64,000 nt of DNA, from NCBI RefSeq assembly GCF_900102145.1, contig NZ_FNBC01000006.1:1-64000 (forward strand), written 5' to 3'. Positions 55,676-63,329 of this stretch are shown one piece after another (positions within the stretch are counted from its first letter, which is position 1; each line of letters begins with the position of its first letter). The stretch comes from Thermus arciformis. GTDB taxonomy: Bacteria > Deinococcota > Deinococci > Deinococcales > Thermaceae. The notes below the pieces were generated by a model that was not told where the DNA came from, did not search any database, and saw only the letters and a program-made list of their open reading frames with translations. The position numbers were made by a program, and so were the translations under genes.

Positions 55676-55983
55676 CACGCCTTCACGAAACGGGCCACCA
55701 GGAGCTGGGAGAGGACGAGGGCCACGCCCCCCCAGGCCACCTGGGGCTCCCGCCCCAAAAAGCCCATGATCGCCGAGAAGACCCCGGCCAGGAGGAAGAA
55801 GGGCACGTACCTGGGGCTCACGGTGAGGCCCAGGACGAAGGCCACCAAAAACCCCGCCACCCCAGGGGGGAGGCTCGCCCCCAAGGCCAGGAAGAGGAGC
55901 ATGAGGGCGATGGTGATGGCCCCGGCCAGGTAGTAGGCCCCGGGAAAGGGCTCGGGGACTTTCTTGCGGGCGCGCTCGGCCAT
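55675..55983 (-). CDS. Small integral membrane protein (102 aa)
   Basis: This 102-residue protein has a cationic N-terminus (MAERARKKVPEPFPGAYY) and about three or four helices (GAITIALMLLFLALGASL, FLVAFVLGLTV, FFLLAGVFSAIMGFL). It is co-transcribed with the following 98-residue membrane protein. Family unknown; the start is the ATG at 55983, 12 nt after thrC on the same strand. Confidence 0.65.
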   Translation of the reverse strand: MAERARKKVPEPFPGAYYLAGAITIALMLLFLALGASLPPGVAGFLVAFVLGLTVSPRYVPFFLLAGVFSAIMGFLGREPQVAWGGVALVLSQLLVARFVKA

Positions 55984-55995
55984 GCCCCAAGGCTA

Positions 55996-57051
55996 TCACA
56001 AAAGCCCCGCGGCCGCGGCCACCGCCTCGAGGCGGGCGGGCACGGGCGGGGGAAGCTCGGCCACCCTCTCGGCGGTGGCCGGGTCCTTGAGGCCGTGGCC
56101 CGTGAGGGTGAGGACCACGGTGCTCTCCGGCTCAAGCCTCCCCTCCCGCAACAGCTTGAAGACCCCGGCCATGGCGGCGGCGCTCGCGGGCTCGCAGAAG
56201 ATGCCTTCCTCCCGGGCCAGATAGCGGTAGGCGAAGAGGATCTCCTCGTCCGTCACCGCCTCTATGACCCCCCCCGACTCCTCCTTGGCCCGGATGGCCC
56301 CTTGCCAGCTCGCCGGGTTGCCGATGCGGATGGCGGTGGCCAGGGTCTCGGGGCGCTCCACCGGGCGGCCCAGGACCAAGGGGGCCGCCCCCGCCGCCTG
56401 GAAGCCGAGCATCTTGGGAAGCCTTTTGGCCTTCCCCAAGGCGAAGTACTCCTTGTAGCCCATCCAGTGGGCGGTGATGTTCCCCGCGTTCCCCACGGGG
56501 AGGGCGTGATAGTGAGGGGCGTCCCCGAGCTCGTCCACCACCTCAAAGGCCAGGGTCTTCTGGCCCTCCAGGCGGTGGGGGTTCACGGAGTTCACCAGGG
56601 CCACGGGGTAGGCCTCCGTGAGCTTTTGGGTGAGGCGGAGGGCGTCGTCAAAGTTCCCCTCCACCTGGACGATCCTCGCCCCGTGCACCAGGCTCTGGGC
56701 CACCTTGCCCAAGGCCACGTACCCCGCGGGGAGGACCACGATGGCCAAAATCCCGGCCCTTGCGGCGTAGGCGGCGGCGGAGGCCGCGGTGTTCCCGGTG
56801 CTCGCGCAGGCCACCGCCTTCGCCCCCCCTTCCACCGCCTTGGAGACGGCCAGGGTCATCCCCCGGTCCTTGAAGCTTCCCGTGGGGTTTAAGCCCTCGT
56901 ACTTGGCGAAAAGCTGGATGCCCTTCCTCCGCGCCTCCTCCGGGCCCTTCAGGGGGATGAGGGGGGTGGAACCCTCCAGGAGGCTTACGACCGGCGTCTT
57001 CTCCGAGACCGGGAGGAGGTCCCGGTAGCGCTCCATGAGGGGAAGCCGCAT
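55996..57051 (-). CDS. thrC: Threonine synthase
   Basis: This 351-residue PLP enzyme (fold type II) converts O-phosphohomoserine to threonine. The PLP lysine is Lys61 in [10 protein letters not shown], and [19 protein letters not shown] and [15 protein letters not shown] bind the cofactor phosphate and ring. Length matches the T. thermophilus enzyme. Homoserine dehydrogenase lies two genes upstream on the same strand. Confidence 0.96.
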   Translation of the reverse strand: MRLPLMERYRDLLPVSEKTPVVSLLEGSTPLIPLKGPEEARRKGIQLFAKYEGLNPTGSFKDRGMTLAVSKAVEGGAKAVACASTGNTAASAAAYAARAGILAIVVLPAGYVALGKVAQSLVHGARIVQVEGNFDDALRLTQKLTEAYPVALVNSVNPHRLEGQKTLAFEVVDELGDAPHYHALPVGNAGNITAHWMGYKEYFALGKAKRLPKMLGFQAAGAAPLVLGRPVERPETLATAIRIGNPASWQGAIRAKEESGGVIEAVTDEEILFAYRYLAREEGIFCEPASAAAMAGVFKLLREGRLEPESTVVLTLTGHGLKDPATAERVAELPPPVPARLEAVAAAAGLL

Positions 57052-57082
57052 GGCCCCATGCTCCGGCCTTAAGGCCTCGCCG

Positions 57083-57646
57083 TCAAGGGAGGAAAAGGCC
57101 CCGGGTCTCCAGGACGAAGCCGGGAAGCTCGGGGTCTAAGGGCACCCGTTCCGGCCCCTGGTGGCCCTCCACCCCTCCTGGGCGGAAGACCTCCACCCGG
57201 TGGAGGTAAGGGTCCAGGAGGACCACGAGGCGCACCCCGTTCGCCAGATACCAGGGCGCCTTCTGCCGGAGCTCCTCGAGGCCCTGGCTTCTGGAGCGCA
57301 CCTCAAACACCGCGTCCGGGGCCAGGGGAGGAAACCCTTCCCGCGCCTCTTGGGAGAGGGCCTGCCACCTCTCGCCCAGGAGGAAAGCGGCGTCCGGAGC
57401 GAGGACCGAGCCGTCGGGGAGTTTGAACCCCGTGGAGGCGTCAAAGACCACCCCCAGGCCCCGCGCCTCGTTCCAGCGGTAAAGCTGGCCAAGGACGGCG
57501 GCGCTGATCCGCCCGCTTTCCCCGCCCGTGGGGGACACGGCCAGCCTCCCGTCGGCCAGGCGCTCAAACTGCCAGCCCGGGTTGCTCTCGGAAAGGAGGC
57601 GGAGCTCCTCATCGCTCACGGGGCGCAGGAGGTCCAGAAGGGGCAC
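57083..57646 (-). CDS. Uma2 family protein (DUF820, PD-(D/E)xK-like)
   Basis: This 187-residue protein has the Uma2 pattern: [31 protein letters not shown], and [26 protein letters not shown] followed by [10 protein letters not shown]. The fold is that of restriction-type nucleases, but cellular function is unknown. The usual Glu-x-Lys is replaced here by Glu-Val-Arg, so activity is uncertain. It starts with GTG, 6 nt after TAGAAT (57653-57658), and is inserted between hom and thrC. Confidence 0.82.
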   Translation of the reverse strand: MPLLDLLRPVSDEELRLLSESNPGWQFERLADGRLAVSPTGGESGRISAAVLGQLYRWNEARGLGVVFDASTGFKLPDGSVLAPDAAFLLGERWQALSQEAREGFPPLAPDAVFEVRSRSQGLEELRQKAPWYLANGVRLVVLLDPYLHRVEVFRPGGVEGHQGPERVPLDPELPGFVLETRGLFLP

Positions 57647-57650
57647 GCCC

Positions 57651-58649
57651 TCATTCTACCCCCGGCCAGGGGCTTCCCTCCTCCAAAGGGGGCCTTGCCC
57701 GGGGGACGGGGAGGTGCCCCGGGGCCCCGGAGAGGAAGCGGAGGAGGTCGGCGAAAAGCCCGCTCGCCGTGGCCCCGCCCCCCGCCCCGGGCCCCGTGAC
57801 GAAGGCCTCCCCCAAAGGCCTGGCCCTGACCCAGAGGGCGTTGCCCCGGGCCCTCGCCAAGGGGTGGTCCTGGGGAAGGCGCCTTGGGGCCACCACCGCC
57901 CGCCACCTCCCCCCTTCCCCGAAGAGGCTCGCCACGAGGCGCACCCTCTCCCCCCGGGCCTCGGCCTCCCGTAGGGCCTTTGGGGTGAGGCGGGCGATGC
58001 CTTGGGCCTCCACCTCGGCGAAGGGGAAGCCGGGGTCCACGAGGAGCCGGGCGAGGAGGGTGAGCTTGTGGGCGGCGTCTATCCCCTCCACGTCCAAGGT
58101 GGGGTCGGCCTCGGCGTAGCCCAGGCGCTGGGCCTCGGCCAAAGCCTCGGCGTAGGTCCGGCCTTTCTCCATCTCCTGGAGGATGTAGAGGGTGGTGCCG
58201 TTCAGGAGGCCGTGGAGCTCCAAGGGCTCGCTTCCCCTCAGGGTCTCCAGGAAGGAGAGGGCGGGGGTGCCCGCCATGACGCTTGCCTCGCAGTAGATGA
58301 GCCCTTCCTCGGCGAAGGGCCTTAAGGACTCCCAGGCCTCGGCGAGGAGGGCCTTGTTGGCGGTGATGAGGGGGATGCCGGCCTCGAGGGCGGGGAGGAC
58401 GAGCCTAAGGGGGGCCTCCACCCCCCCCATGGCCTCCACCACCAAGTCGGCCTCCAGGAGGTCAAAGGGCTCGGCGCGAAGGAGTTCCTGGGGGATGGCC
58501 CTGGGCTTCTTCGGGTCCCGCACCAAGACGCCCAGGAAGCGGGGGACGACCCCGAAAGCGGAAAGCTCTTCCGCCCGCTCCAACACGAGGTTGTAGAAGG
58601 CGCTCCCCACGGTGCCGCCCCCCAAGAGGGCGATCCTTAAGGCCTCCAT
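57651..58649 (-). CDS. hom: Homoserine dehydrogenase
   Basis: This 332-residue enzyme reduces aspartate semialdehyde to homoserine for threonine and methionine synthesis. It has the NAD(P)-binding GGGTVGSAFYNL near residue 10, the middle ITANKALLAE, and the active-site segment ADPTLDVEGIDAAHKL. It lacks a C-terminal ACT regulatory domain, as in the Thermus enzyme. Confidence 0.95.
   Translation of the reverse strand: MEALRIALLGGGTVGSAFYNLVLERAEELSAFGVVPRFLGVLVRDPKKPRAIPQELLRAEPFDLLEADLVVEAMGGVEAPLRLVLPALEAGIPLITANKALLAEAWESLRPFAEEGLIYCEASVMAGTPALSFLETLRGSEPLELHGLLNGTTLYILQEMEKGRTYAEALAEAQRLGYAEADPTLDVEGIDAAHKLTLLARLLVDPGFPFAEVEAQGIARLTPKALREAEARGERVRLVASLFGEGGRWRAVVAPRRLPQDHPLARARGNALWVRARPLGEAFVTGPGAGGGATASGLFADLLRFLSGAPGHLPVPRARPPLEEGSPWPGVE
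57653..57658 (-). promoter_or_regulatory. -10 element TAGAAT of the Uma2 gene
   Basis: TAGAAT on the minus strand overlaps the hom stop codon and ends 6 nt before the GTG at 57646. Uma2 and thrC may therefore be transcribed independently of hom. Confidence 0.45.
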
Positions 58650-58656
58650 GTGGGGG

Positions 58657-58662
58657 ATTATA
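58657..58662 (-). promoter_or_regulatory. -10 element TATAAT of hom
   Basis: A consensus TATAAT on the minus strand ends 7 nt before the hom ATG at 58649; leaderless. Its -35 region (58680-58685) lies in the GCTAAGCT repeats of the toxin-antitoxin promoter. Confidence 0.65.
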
Positions 58663-58679
58663 CCCCTTGCGCTTTGTTA

Positions 58680-58699
58680 GCTAAGCTCGCTAAGCTAAG
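58680..58699. promoter_or_regulatory. GCTAAGCT repeats, operator candidate of the phd/vapC unit
   Basis: GCTAAGCT occurs at 58680-58687 and 58689-58696 with a 9-nt period, and GCTAAG again at 58694-58699. The repeats lie just before the antitoxin GTG, where Phd-type antitoxins bind for autoregulation, and also cover the hom -35. Confidence 0.45.
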
Positions 58700-58702
58700 T
58701 CC

Positions 58703-58933
58703 GTGAAGGCCTTCACCGTGCACCAGGCCAAGACCCACCTCTCCCGCCTCCTGAAGGCCGTGGAGGAGGGGGAGGAGGTGGTGATCCTGAGGGGCAAAAC
58801 CCCTGTGGCCAGGCTCGTCCCCTACCGCAAGGGGAAGCGCCCCCTGGGGTTTGTCCCGGGGAGGCTACCCGAGAGCTTCTTTGAACCCCTTCCCGAGGAG
58901 GAGCTCGCCCTGTGGGAAGGCGCTACCTCCTAG
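58703..58933 (+). CDS. Antitoxin, Phd/YefM family
   Basis: This 76-residue protein has the Phd/YefM DNA-binding N-terminus (VHQAKTHLSRLLKAVEEGEE and VILRGKTPVARLVPY) and a C-terminal acidic tail that would neutralise the toxin. The GTG start follows the GCTAAGCT repeats by 6 nt. It overlaps the PIN toxin gene by 22 nt. Confidence 0.9.
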   Translation: MKAFTVHQAKTHLSRLLKAVEEGEEVVILRGKTPVARLVPYRKGKRPLGFVPGRLPESFFEPLPEEELALWEGATS

Positions 58934-59304
58934 ACACCCACGTCCTCATCTGGGCCCTCACGGAACCCGAGCGGCTGAGCCCCAGGGTCCGGTCCCTTTT
59001 GGAGGACCCCGACACCCCCCTTCTCGTCTCCTCGGCCAGCGCCTGGGAGATGGCCACCAAGCACCGCCTCGGGAAGCTTTCCGGCGCCGAGGCGGTCTTG
59101 GAGGGCCTGGAAGGCCACCTCTCCCGCCTGGGGGCCGAGGAACTTCCCATAAGGCTTACCCACGCCCTCCTGGCGGGAAGGCTTCCCGGGGAGCACCGGG
59201 ACCCCTTTGACCGCATCCTGGCCGCCCAGAGCCTGGTGGAAGGCCTCGTCCTCCTCACCACCGACCGCGCCTTCCACACCTTCGGCGTGGAGACCCTGTG
59301 GTGA
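58912..59304 (+). CDS. vapC: PIN-domain toxin, VapC family
   Basis: This 130-residue ribonuclease toxin has the PIN acidic residues in YLLDTHVLIWAL (Asp8), SSASAWEMATKHRLGKL (the conserved Glu), and HRDPFDRILAAQ and TTDRAF. It pairs with the Phd-type antitoxin upstream, a common hybrid type. The GTG at 58912 is chosen for the overlap. The stop overlaps queG. Confidence 0.9.
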   Translation: MGRRYLLDTHVLIWALTEPERLSPRVRSLLEDPDTPLLVSSASAWEMATKHRLGKLSGAEAVLEGLEGHLSRLGAEELPIRLTHALLAGRLPGEHRDPFDRILAAQSLVEGLVLLTTDRAFHTFGVETLW

Positions 59305-60437
59305 AGGACCTCCTGGAGGAACGGGCGCGGGCGCTCGGCCTCCTCTTCGCCTGGGCCCCCCTGGACCTGCCCCCAAAGGCCGAGGCCCGCCACCGGGCCT
59401 GGCTGGAGGCGGGCCGCCACGGGGGGATGGCCTACCTGGAGTCCCCGGAGCGCTTCCACCCTAGAAGGCGCTTCCCCTGGGCAAAAAGCGCCCTCCTCCT
59501 CTTTGCCCCCTACGCCTACCCCGACCCCGGGACCCCCCCAGGGGGCCTCCGGGTGGGCCGGGTCGCCCGCTACGCCTGGACGCGGGACTACCACCTGGTC
59601 CTGGGGGAGGCGCTGAAGGCCCTGGAGGAGGTGGCGAGGGGCCTCGGCCTCGAGGCCAAGGGCTACGTGGACCACGGGCCCCTGCCCGAGCGCACCCTCG
59701 CCGCCCTCTCCGGGGCGGGCTGGATCGGGAAAAGCGGCTACTTCCTCTCCCAGGCCTTCGGGGTCCACGCCTTTATCGGCGTCCTCCTCACCTCCCTGGA
59801 GGTGGAGCCCGCCCCCCTCTACCCTAGCCGTTGCGGCCGCTGCGCCCGCTGCCTTATGGCCTGCCCCACGGAGGCCCTCCTCGGGGACGGCACCCTGGAC
59901 GCCAGGCGGTGCGTGAGCTACCTGACCATTGAGCACAAGGGCTTTATTCCCCCCTCCCTCTGGCCGGGGATTGGGGAGTGGCTTTTCGGCTGCGACCTCT
60001 GCGGGGAGGCCTGCCCCTGGGAGAGGTTCGGCAAAGTCTGGAAGGCCTTAAGGCCCGAGCCCGAGCTCGCCCACCCGGACCTTCTGGACTTCTTCCGCCT
60101 CTCGGGGCGGGCCTTCGGGAGGAAGTACGCGGGCACCGCCTTCCTGCGGGCGGGAAAGCCCCGCCTGGCCCGGAACGCCCTCATCGTCCTCTTCAACCTG
60201 GGCCTGGGGGAGGCCCTCTCCCTGGAGGCGGCCAAGGACCCGAGCCCCCTGGTGCGGCGCACCGCCCTCCACGCCCTCTTCCGGGCCGGGAGGGGGGTGG
60301 AGGGGTTTTTGCAGGATCCCGAGCCTAGGGTGCGGGCCGAGGCGTTAGCCCTGCTGGGGGAAGCGCCCGGTGCGGTAGACCTTCTCCAAGATGGGGGGAA
60401 GCCCCCAGGCCCGGAGGTCAAAGAGGAGGGGGCCTAG
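59298..60437 (+). CDS. queG: Epoxyqueuosine reductase QueG
   Basis: This 379-residue enzyme reduces epoxyqueuosine to queuosine in tRNA, using cobalamin and two [4Fe-4S] clusters. It has CGRCARCLMACPTEAL (about residues 179-194), then CDLCGEACPW (about 233-242), and a C-terminal HEAT-like repeat region (about 290-360). GTG 59298 or 59301 overlaps vapC. The last 93 nt overlap the convergent phosphoesterase gene. Confidence 0.93.
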   Translation: MVKDLLEERARALGLLFAWAPLDLPPKAEARHRAWLEAGRHGGMAYLESPERFHPRRRFPWAKSALLLFAPYAYPDPGTPPGGLRVGRVARYAWTRDYHLVLGEALKALEEVARGLGLEAKGYVDHGPLPERTLAALSGAGWIGKSGYFLSQAFGVHAFIGVLLTSLEVEPAPLYPSRCGRCARCLMACPTEALLGDGTLDARRCVSYLTIEHKGFIPPSLWPGIGEWLFGCDLCGEACPWERFGKVWKALRPEPELAHPDLLDFFRLSGRAFGRKYAGTAFLRAGKPRLARNALIVLFNLGLGEALSLEAAKDPSPLVRRTALHALFRAGRGVEGFLQDPEPRVRAEALALLGEAPGAVDLLQDGGKPPGPEVKEEGA

Positions 60438-61049
60438 GTCGTAGGCCACTTTAAGGAAGCGGGCCTCGAGGGTCTCTGTGTCCAGCACCATGGCGTCCGC
60501 CCCGTGCTCCCCGGTGAGGCTTAGGCCCACGCTCCCCGGGTCGGCGACAAGCCCCTTCCCCACCCGCCGCGCCAGGGGAAGGTGGCTTCCCCCGAGGAGC
60601 AAGGCCTCCGCCCCGTACCGCTCCAGAAAGAAAGCGAGGTCCCGCGTGGGGCCCAGAAGGTCCATCCGCCCCTCGGGGTCCCCCGGCTTCCCGTGGAAGG
60701 CCACGAGGCGCCTCCCCCCGTAGGACTTGCGGTGGGAAAGCCTGAGGCTGCGGAGGTAGGCGAGCTCCTTCTCCCCGAGCTGCGCCCGGGTCCACTCCAG
60801 GGTGGCCTTGCCCACCCCCTCGGGCAGGGGCTCGGGGAAGGGGTAGGCGACCCTTAGGTCCCAGGCCCCGGCGATGGCGGGAAGCCCTTCCTTCCAGATC
60901 CGGTGGATCACCTGCCTAGGGTGGGGCCCGTAGCCCACCAGGTCCCCGAGGACCAGGACCTCGTCCACCCCCTCGGCCCGTAGGGCCTCCAGGGCGGCCT
61001 CGAGGGCGGGGAGGTTGGCGTGGATGTCCGAGAGGACCCCAAGGCGCAT
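60345..61049 (-). CDS. Metallophosphoesterase, YfcE/phosphodiesterase-like
   Basis: This 234-residue enzyme has the compact calcineurin-like motif order: LSDIHANLPALEAAL (residues 5-19), VLGDLVGYGPHP (around 33-44), AGAWD (the GNHD position, with Asn and His replaced), and VAFHGKPGDPEG and GGSHLPLARR. The altered GNHD motif is unusual and may change the metal site. The ATG at 61049 is chosen; the frame stays open far upstream but reads antisense to lnt. Confidence 0.8.
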   Translation of the reverse strand: MRLGVLSDIHANLPALEAALEALRAEGVDEVLVLGDLVGYGPHPRQVIHRIWKEGLPAIAGAWDLRVAYPFPEPLPEGVGKATLEWTRAQLGEKELAYLRSLRLSHRKSYGGRRLVAFHGKPGDPEGRMDLLGPTRDLAFFLERYGAEALLLGGSHLPLARRVGKGLVADPGSVGLSLTGEHGADAMVLDTETLEARFLKVAYDLGPLLFDLRAWGLPPILEKVYRTGRFPQQG

Positions 61050-61107
61050 GGCCCCATTCTCCCACCTCCGCCGCCAAAACCCGGTGAAAAAGGCCCGCCA
61101 AGCCCTT

Positions 61108-61113
61108 ATGGTG
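61108..61113 (+). promoter_or_regulatory. -10 candidate TATGGT of lnt
   Basis: TATGGT ends 5 nt before the GTG at 61119. It supports this start over the open frame from 61020. The match is weak. Confidence 0.35.
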
Positions 61114-61118
61114 GAAGG

Positions 61119-62450
61119 GTGCGGGCCTTGGTCTTGGGCCTCCTCCTCGCCCTCACCCTCCCCCCCTTTCCCCTGGGCTTCCTCGCCCCCTTCGTCCTCG
61201 CCTTCCTCCTCAAGGGGGGCTTCCGGGAGGGGTTCTGGGCGGGCCTCGGGTTCTGGGGGCTCCACCTGGTCTGGCTTCCCCAAAGCTTCGCCCAGAACTT
61301 CGGGCCCTGGGGGGCGGTGCCCTTTTTGCCCCTCGTCCTCGTCAAGGCCCTCTCCTTCGGCCTCCTCTTCGCCCTCACCCCCAACGCCCCCATGCGCCTC
61401 GGGGGGTGGGTTCTCCTGGAGTGGCTCACGGAGCAAGGAGAACTCGCCTTCCCCTGGGGGTTTCTGGGCTATGCCCTGGTGGAGGCCCCGGGGAGGGTGC
61501 TGGCCGCCTGGGGCGGGGTCTACTTCCTCTCCCTCCTGGTCCTCCTCGTGGCCTATGGCCTTCGGGCGAGGCGGCCATGGGTCCTCCTCCTTTGGGCCCT
61601 CCTCTGGCTCCTTCCCCTCCCCGAGGCGCACCCCGAGGGCAAGGCCCTTTTGGTCCAGGGGAACATCAACCCCTTAAGGAAGTTCCAGGGGGAGCTGGAC
61701 GAGGCGGTCTACCTAAGGCTCACCGAGGCGGGGCTTCGGGCCCACCCCGAGGCGGACCTCGTGGTCTGGCCCGAGACCGCGGTCTGGCGGATCCCCCAGG
61801 AGACGGAGGCCCTCCTCCAAGGCCGCCCCCTCCTCACCGGCCTCAACCTCCTCGGCCCCAACCGGGCGGTGCTCTACCGGGAAGGCAGGGTCCTCGGCCA
61901 CTACGACAAGACCCGCCTCGTCCCCTTCGGGGAGCGCTTTCCCTTCCGGGAGGCCCTGGGAGGGGTCTACGCCTTCTTCTTCCGGGCCATGGGGCTTGGG
62001 GACCTCCAAGACCGCACCCCTGGCGAGAAGGTGGCCCCCATCGGGCCCTACGGCGTCCTCATCTGCTACGAGTCCGTCTTTCCCTCCGTGGCCCGGGGCC
62101 TGGCGCGGGAAGGGGCCAGGGTCCTCGTCCTCCTCACCAACGACGCCTGGTTCGGCCCCTCCTTCGGGGGCAGACAGCACTTCGCCCTGGGACGCCTAAG
62201 GGCGGTGGAGACGGGGCGGTGGCTCCTCAGGGCCGGGAACGACGGGATCACCGCAAGCGTTGACCCCTTCGGCCGGGTGGTGGCGGAAATCCCGCCCCAC
62301 CAAGAGGGCTTCCTCCTCGCCCCTTACGCCTTAAGGACGGGCCTCACCCCTTACGCCCGCTTCGGGGACTGGGCGGTGGGCCTGGCGTTGACCATCTTCC
62401 TCCTTGGCCTTATCCTTAGGGTGCGTCCGCCGGGGTGGCGGAACCGGTAG
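61119..62450 (+). CDS. lnt: Apolipoprotein N-acyltransferase
   Basis: This 443-residue membrane enzyme adds the third acyl chain to lipoproteins. It has about six N-terminal helices and a nitrilase-like periplasmic domain with the catalytic Glu219 (WPETAVW), Lys264 (HYDKTRLVPFGE) and Cys316 (LICYES). The GTG at 61119 removes an unlikely proline-rich extension. The last codons and TAG fall inside tRNA-Leu, overlapping it by 22 nt. Confidence 0.94.
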   Translation: MRALVLGLLLALTLPPFPLGFLAPFVLAFLLKGGFREGFWAGLGFWGLHLVWLPQSFAQNFGPWGAVPFLPLVLVKALSFGLLFALTPNAPMRLGGWVLLEWLTEQGELAFPWGFLGYALVEAPGRVLAAWGGVYFLSLLVLLVAYGLRARRPWVLLLWALLWLLPLPEAHPEGKALLVQGNINPLRKFQGELDEAVYLRLTEAGLRAHPEADLVVWPETAVWRIPQETEALLQGRPLLTGLNLLGPNRAVLYREGRVLGHYDKTRLVPFGERFPFREALGGVYAFFFRAMGLGDLQDRTPGEKVAPIGPYGVLICYESVFPSVARGLAREGARVLVLLTNDAWFGPSFGGRQHFALGRLRAVETGRWLLRAGNDGITASVDPFGRVVAEIPPHQEGFLLAPYALRTGLTPYARFGDWAVGLALTIFLLGLILRVRPPGWRNR

Positions 62451-62515
62451 ACGCGGCAGACTCAAAATCTGCTGTCCGCAAGGACGTGCGGGTTCGAGTC
62501 CCGCCCCCGGCACCA
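62429..62515 (+). tRNA. tRNA-Leu (anticodon CAA)
   Basis: This class II tRNA has acceptor GCCGGGG/CCCCGGC, anticodon stem GCAGA/TCTGC with loop CTCAAAA (anticodon CAA, reading TTG), a long variable arm TGTCCGCAAGGACGT, T-loop GTTCGAGTC and an encoded CCA. Its first 22 nt are shared with the end of lnt. Confidence 0.95.
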
Positions 62516-62518
62516 AGG

Positions 62519-62536
62519 GGCCCCGAAAGGGGCCTT
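62519..62536 (+). terminator. Terminator after tRNA-Leu
   Basis: GGCCCC-GAAA-GGGGCC forms a 6-bp stem with a stable tetraloop, followed by TTGTTT. It ends transcription of lnt and tRNA-Leu. Confidence 0.7.
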
Positions 62537-62544
62537 GTTTCATT

Positions 62545-62568
62545 CCAGGCTGGCTTGCGCCAGTCTGG
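62545..62568. repeat. REP-like hairpin, copy 2 (CTGGCTTGCGCCAG core)
   Basis: CCAG-G-CTGGC, loop TTGC, GCCAG-T-CTGG forms a 10-bp stem with one G-T pair. It shares a 14-nt core with 44805-44820 and lies between the tRNA-Leu terminator and the end of the minus-strand fusion gene. Confidence 0.5.
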
Positions 62569-62579
62569 GGGTTTCCGCG

Positions 62580-63329
62580 CTATCCCTTGTCCCAAAGGGC
62601 GAGGACGTAGCCTTCCGCCACAAAGAAGCGGGGCGGGCTTCCCAAAGCCTCCCGGAAGAGGCCTTCCAGGGCCTCCAAGGAGAACCTCCGCCCCAGGAGC
62701 GGCCCCACCTCCTCCTCCCGGTAAGGCCACTCCAAGACGGCCACGCGCCGGGCCACCCGGGAGGCCTCCCGGAGGGCGGGAACGGGGTCCAGGTGGTGGA
62801 GGGCGAGGCCGAAGAAGGCGAGGTCAAAGCTCCCGTCGGGGAAGGGCAGGGCCTCGGCCCGCCCCTCCACGAACCGGGCCCCCTTCACCTTGGCCCGGGC
62901 CACCTCCAGGCGGTCCGCCCTGGGGTCCAGGCCCACGACGAAGAGGCCCAAGGCGGCGAAGGCCTCGGCGAAGACCCCGGTGCCGGTGCCGATGTCCAAG
63001 ACGCTTTTCGCCTTCAGGCCCTCCAGGGCCTTCCTAGCGATCTCCCCCGGAGGAAAGCGCTTAAGCCTTTCCTCCTTGCGGAAGGGGTCCCCTGCCTCGC
63101 AGGCGTTGGTAAGGAGGGCCCACATCACCAACGCCCCCTCCTCCGCCGCCTTCTGGAAGGCCCTTTGCAGGGTGAGGAAGACCTCCTCCTCCTCCCCGGA
63201 AACCTCCGAGTGGGTGGGGAAGACGCGGTAGCTCGCCCCGCTTTCCTCCAGGGCCAGGAGGGCTTTCTCCACCGCCCTGTAGTCCCCCTGGAGGAGAGGG
63301 TAAAGGGCGAAAAGGGCCTTCACCGCCAT
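62580..63329 (-). CDS. Thiamine-binding-like (YkoF/MTH1187) domain fused to a SAM-dependent methyltransferase
   Basis: This is a 249-residue two-domain protein. Residues 1-85 resemble the YkoF/MTH1187 ferredoxin-like fold that binds thiamine or a pyrimidine (ALYPLLQGDYRAVEKALLAL, then ASYRVFPTHSEVSG and VFLTLQRAFQKA). Residues 100-249 are a class I methyltransferase with LDIGTGTGVFAEAFAAL at about 111-127 and LDPRADRLEVARAKV. The GRAEALPFPDGSFDLAFFGL stretch is UbiE-like. I have not seen this fusion described. It overlaps the upstream methyltransferase gene by 10 nt. Confidence 0.75.
   Translation of the reverse strand: MAVKALFALYPLLQGDYRAVEKALLALEESGASYRVFPTHSEVSGEEEEVFLTLQRAFQKAAEEGALVMWALLTNACEAGDPFRKEERLKRFPPGEIARKALEGLKAKSVLDIGTGTGVFAEAFAALGLFVVGLDPRADRLEVARAKVKGARFVEGRAEALPFPDGSFDLAFFGLALHHLDPVPALREASRVARRVAVLEWPYREEEVGPLLGRRFSLEALEGLFREALGSPPRFFVAEGYVLALWDKG

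Noticed and set aside
58680-58699. The GCTAAGCT tandem repeats as a CRISPR or transposon end
   Set aside because: There are only two full copies and one partial copy with a 9-nt period, directly before an antitoxin start; an operator explains them better.
60345-61631. A 428-residue minus-strand open frame including the phosphoesterase
   Set aside because: The first ~194 residues are Glu/Gly/Pro-rich antisense of lnt. The metallophosphoesterase begins at the ATG at 61049.
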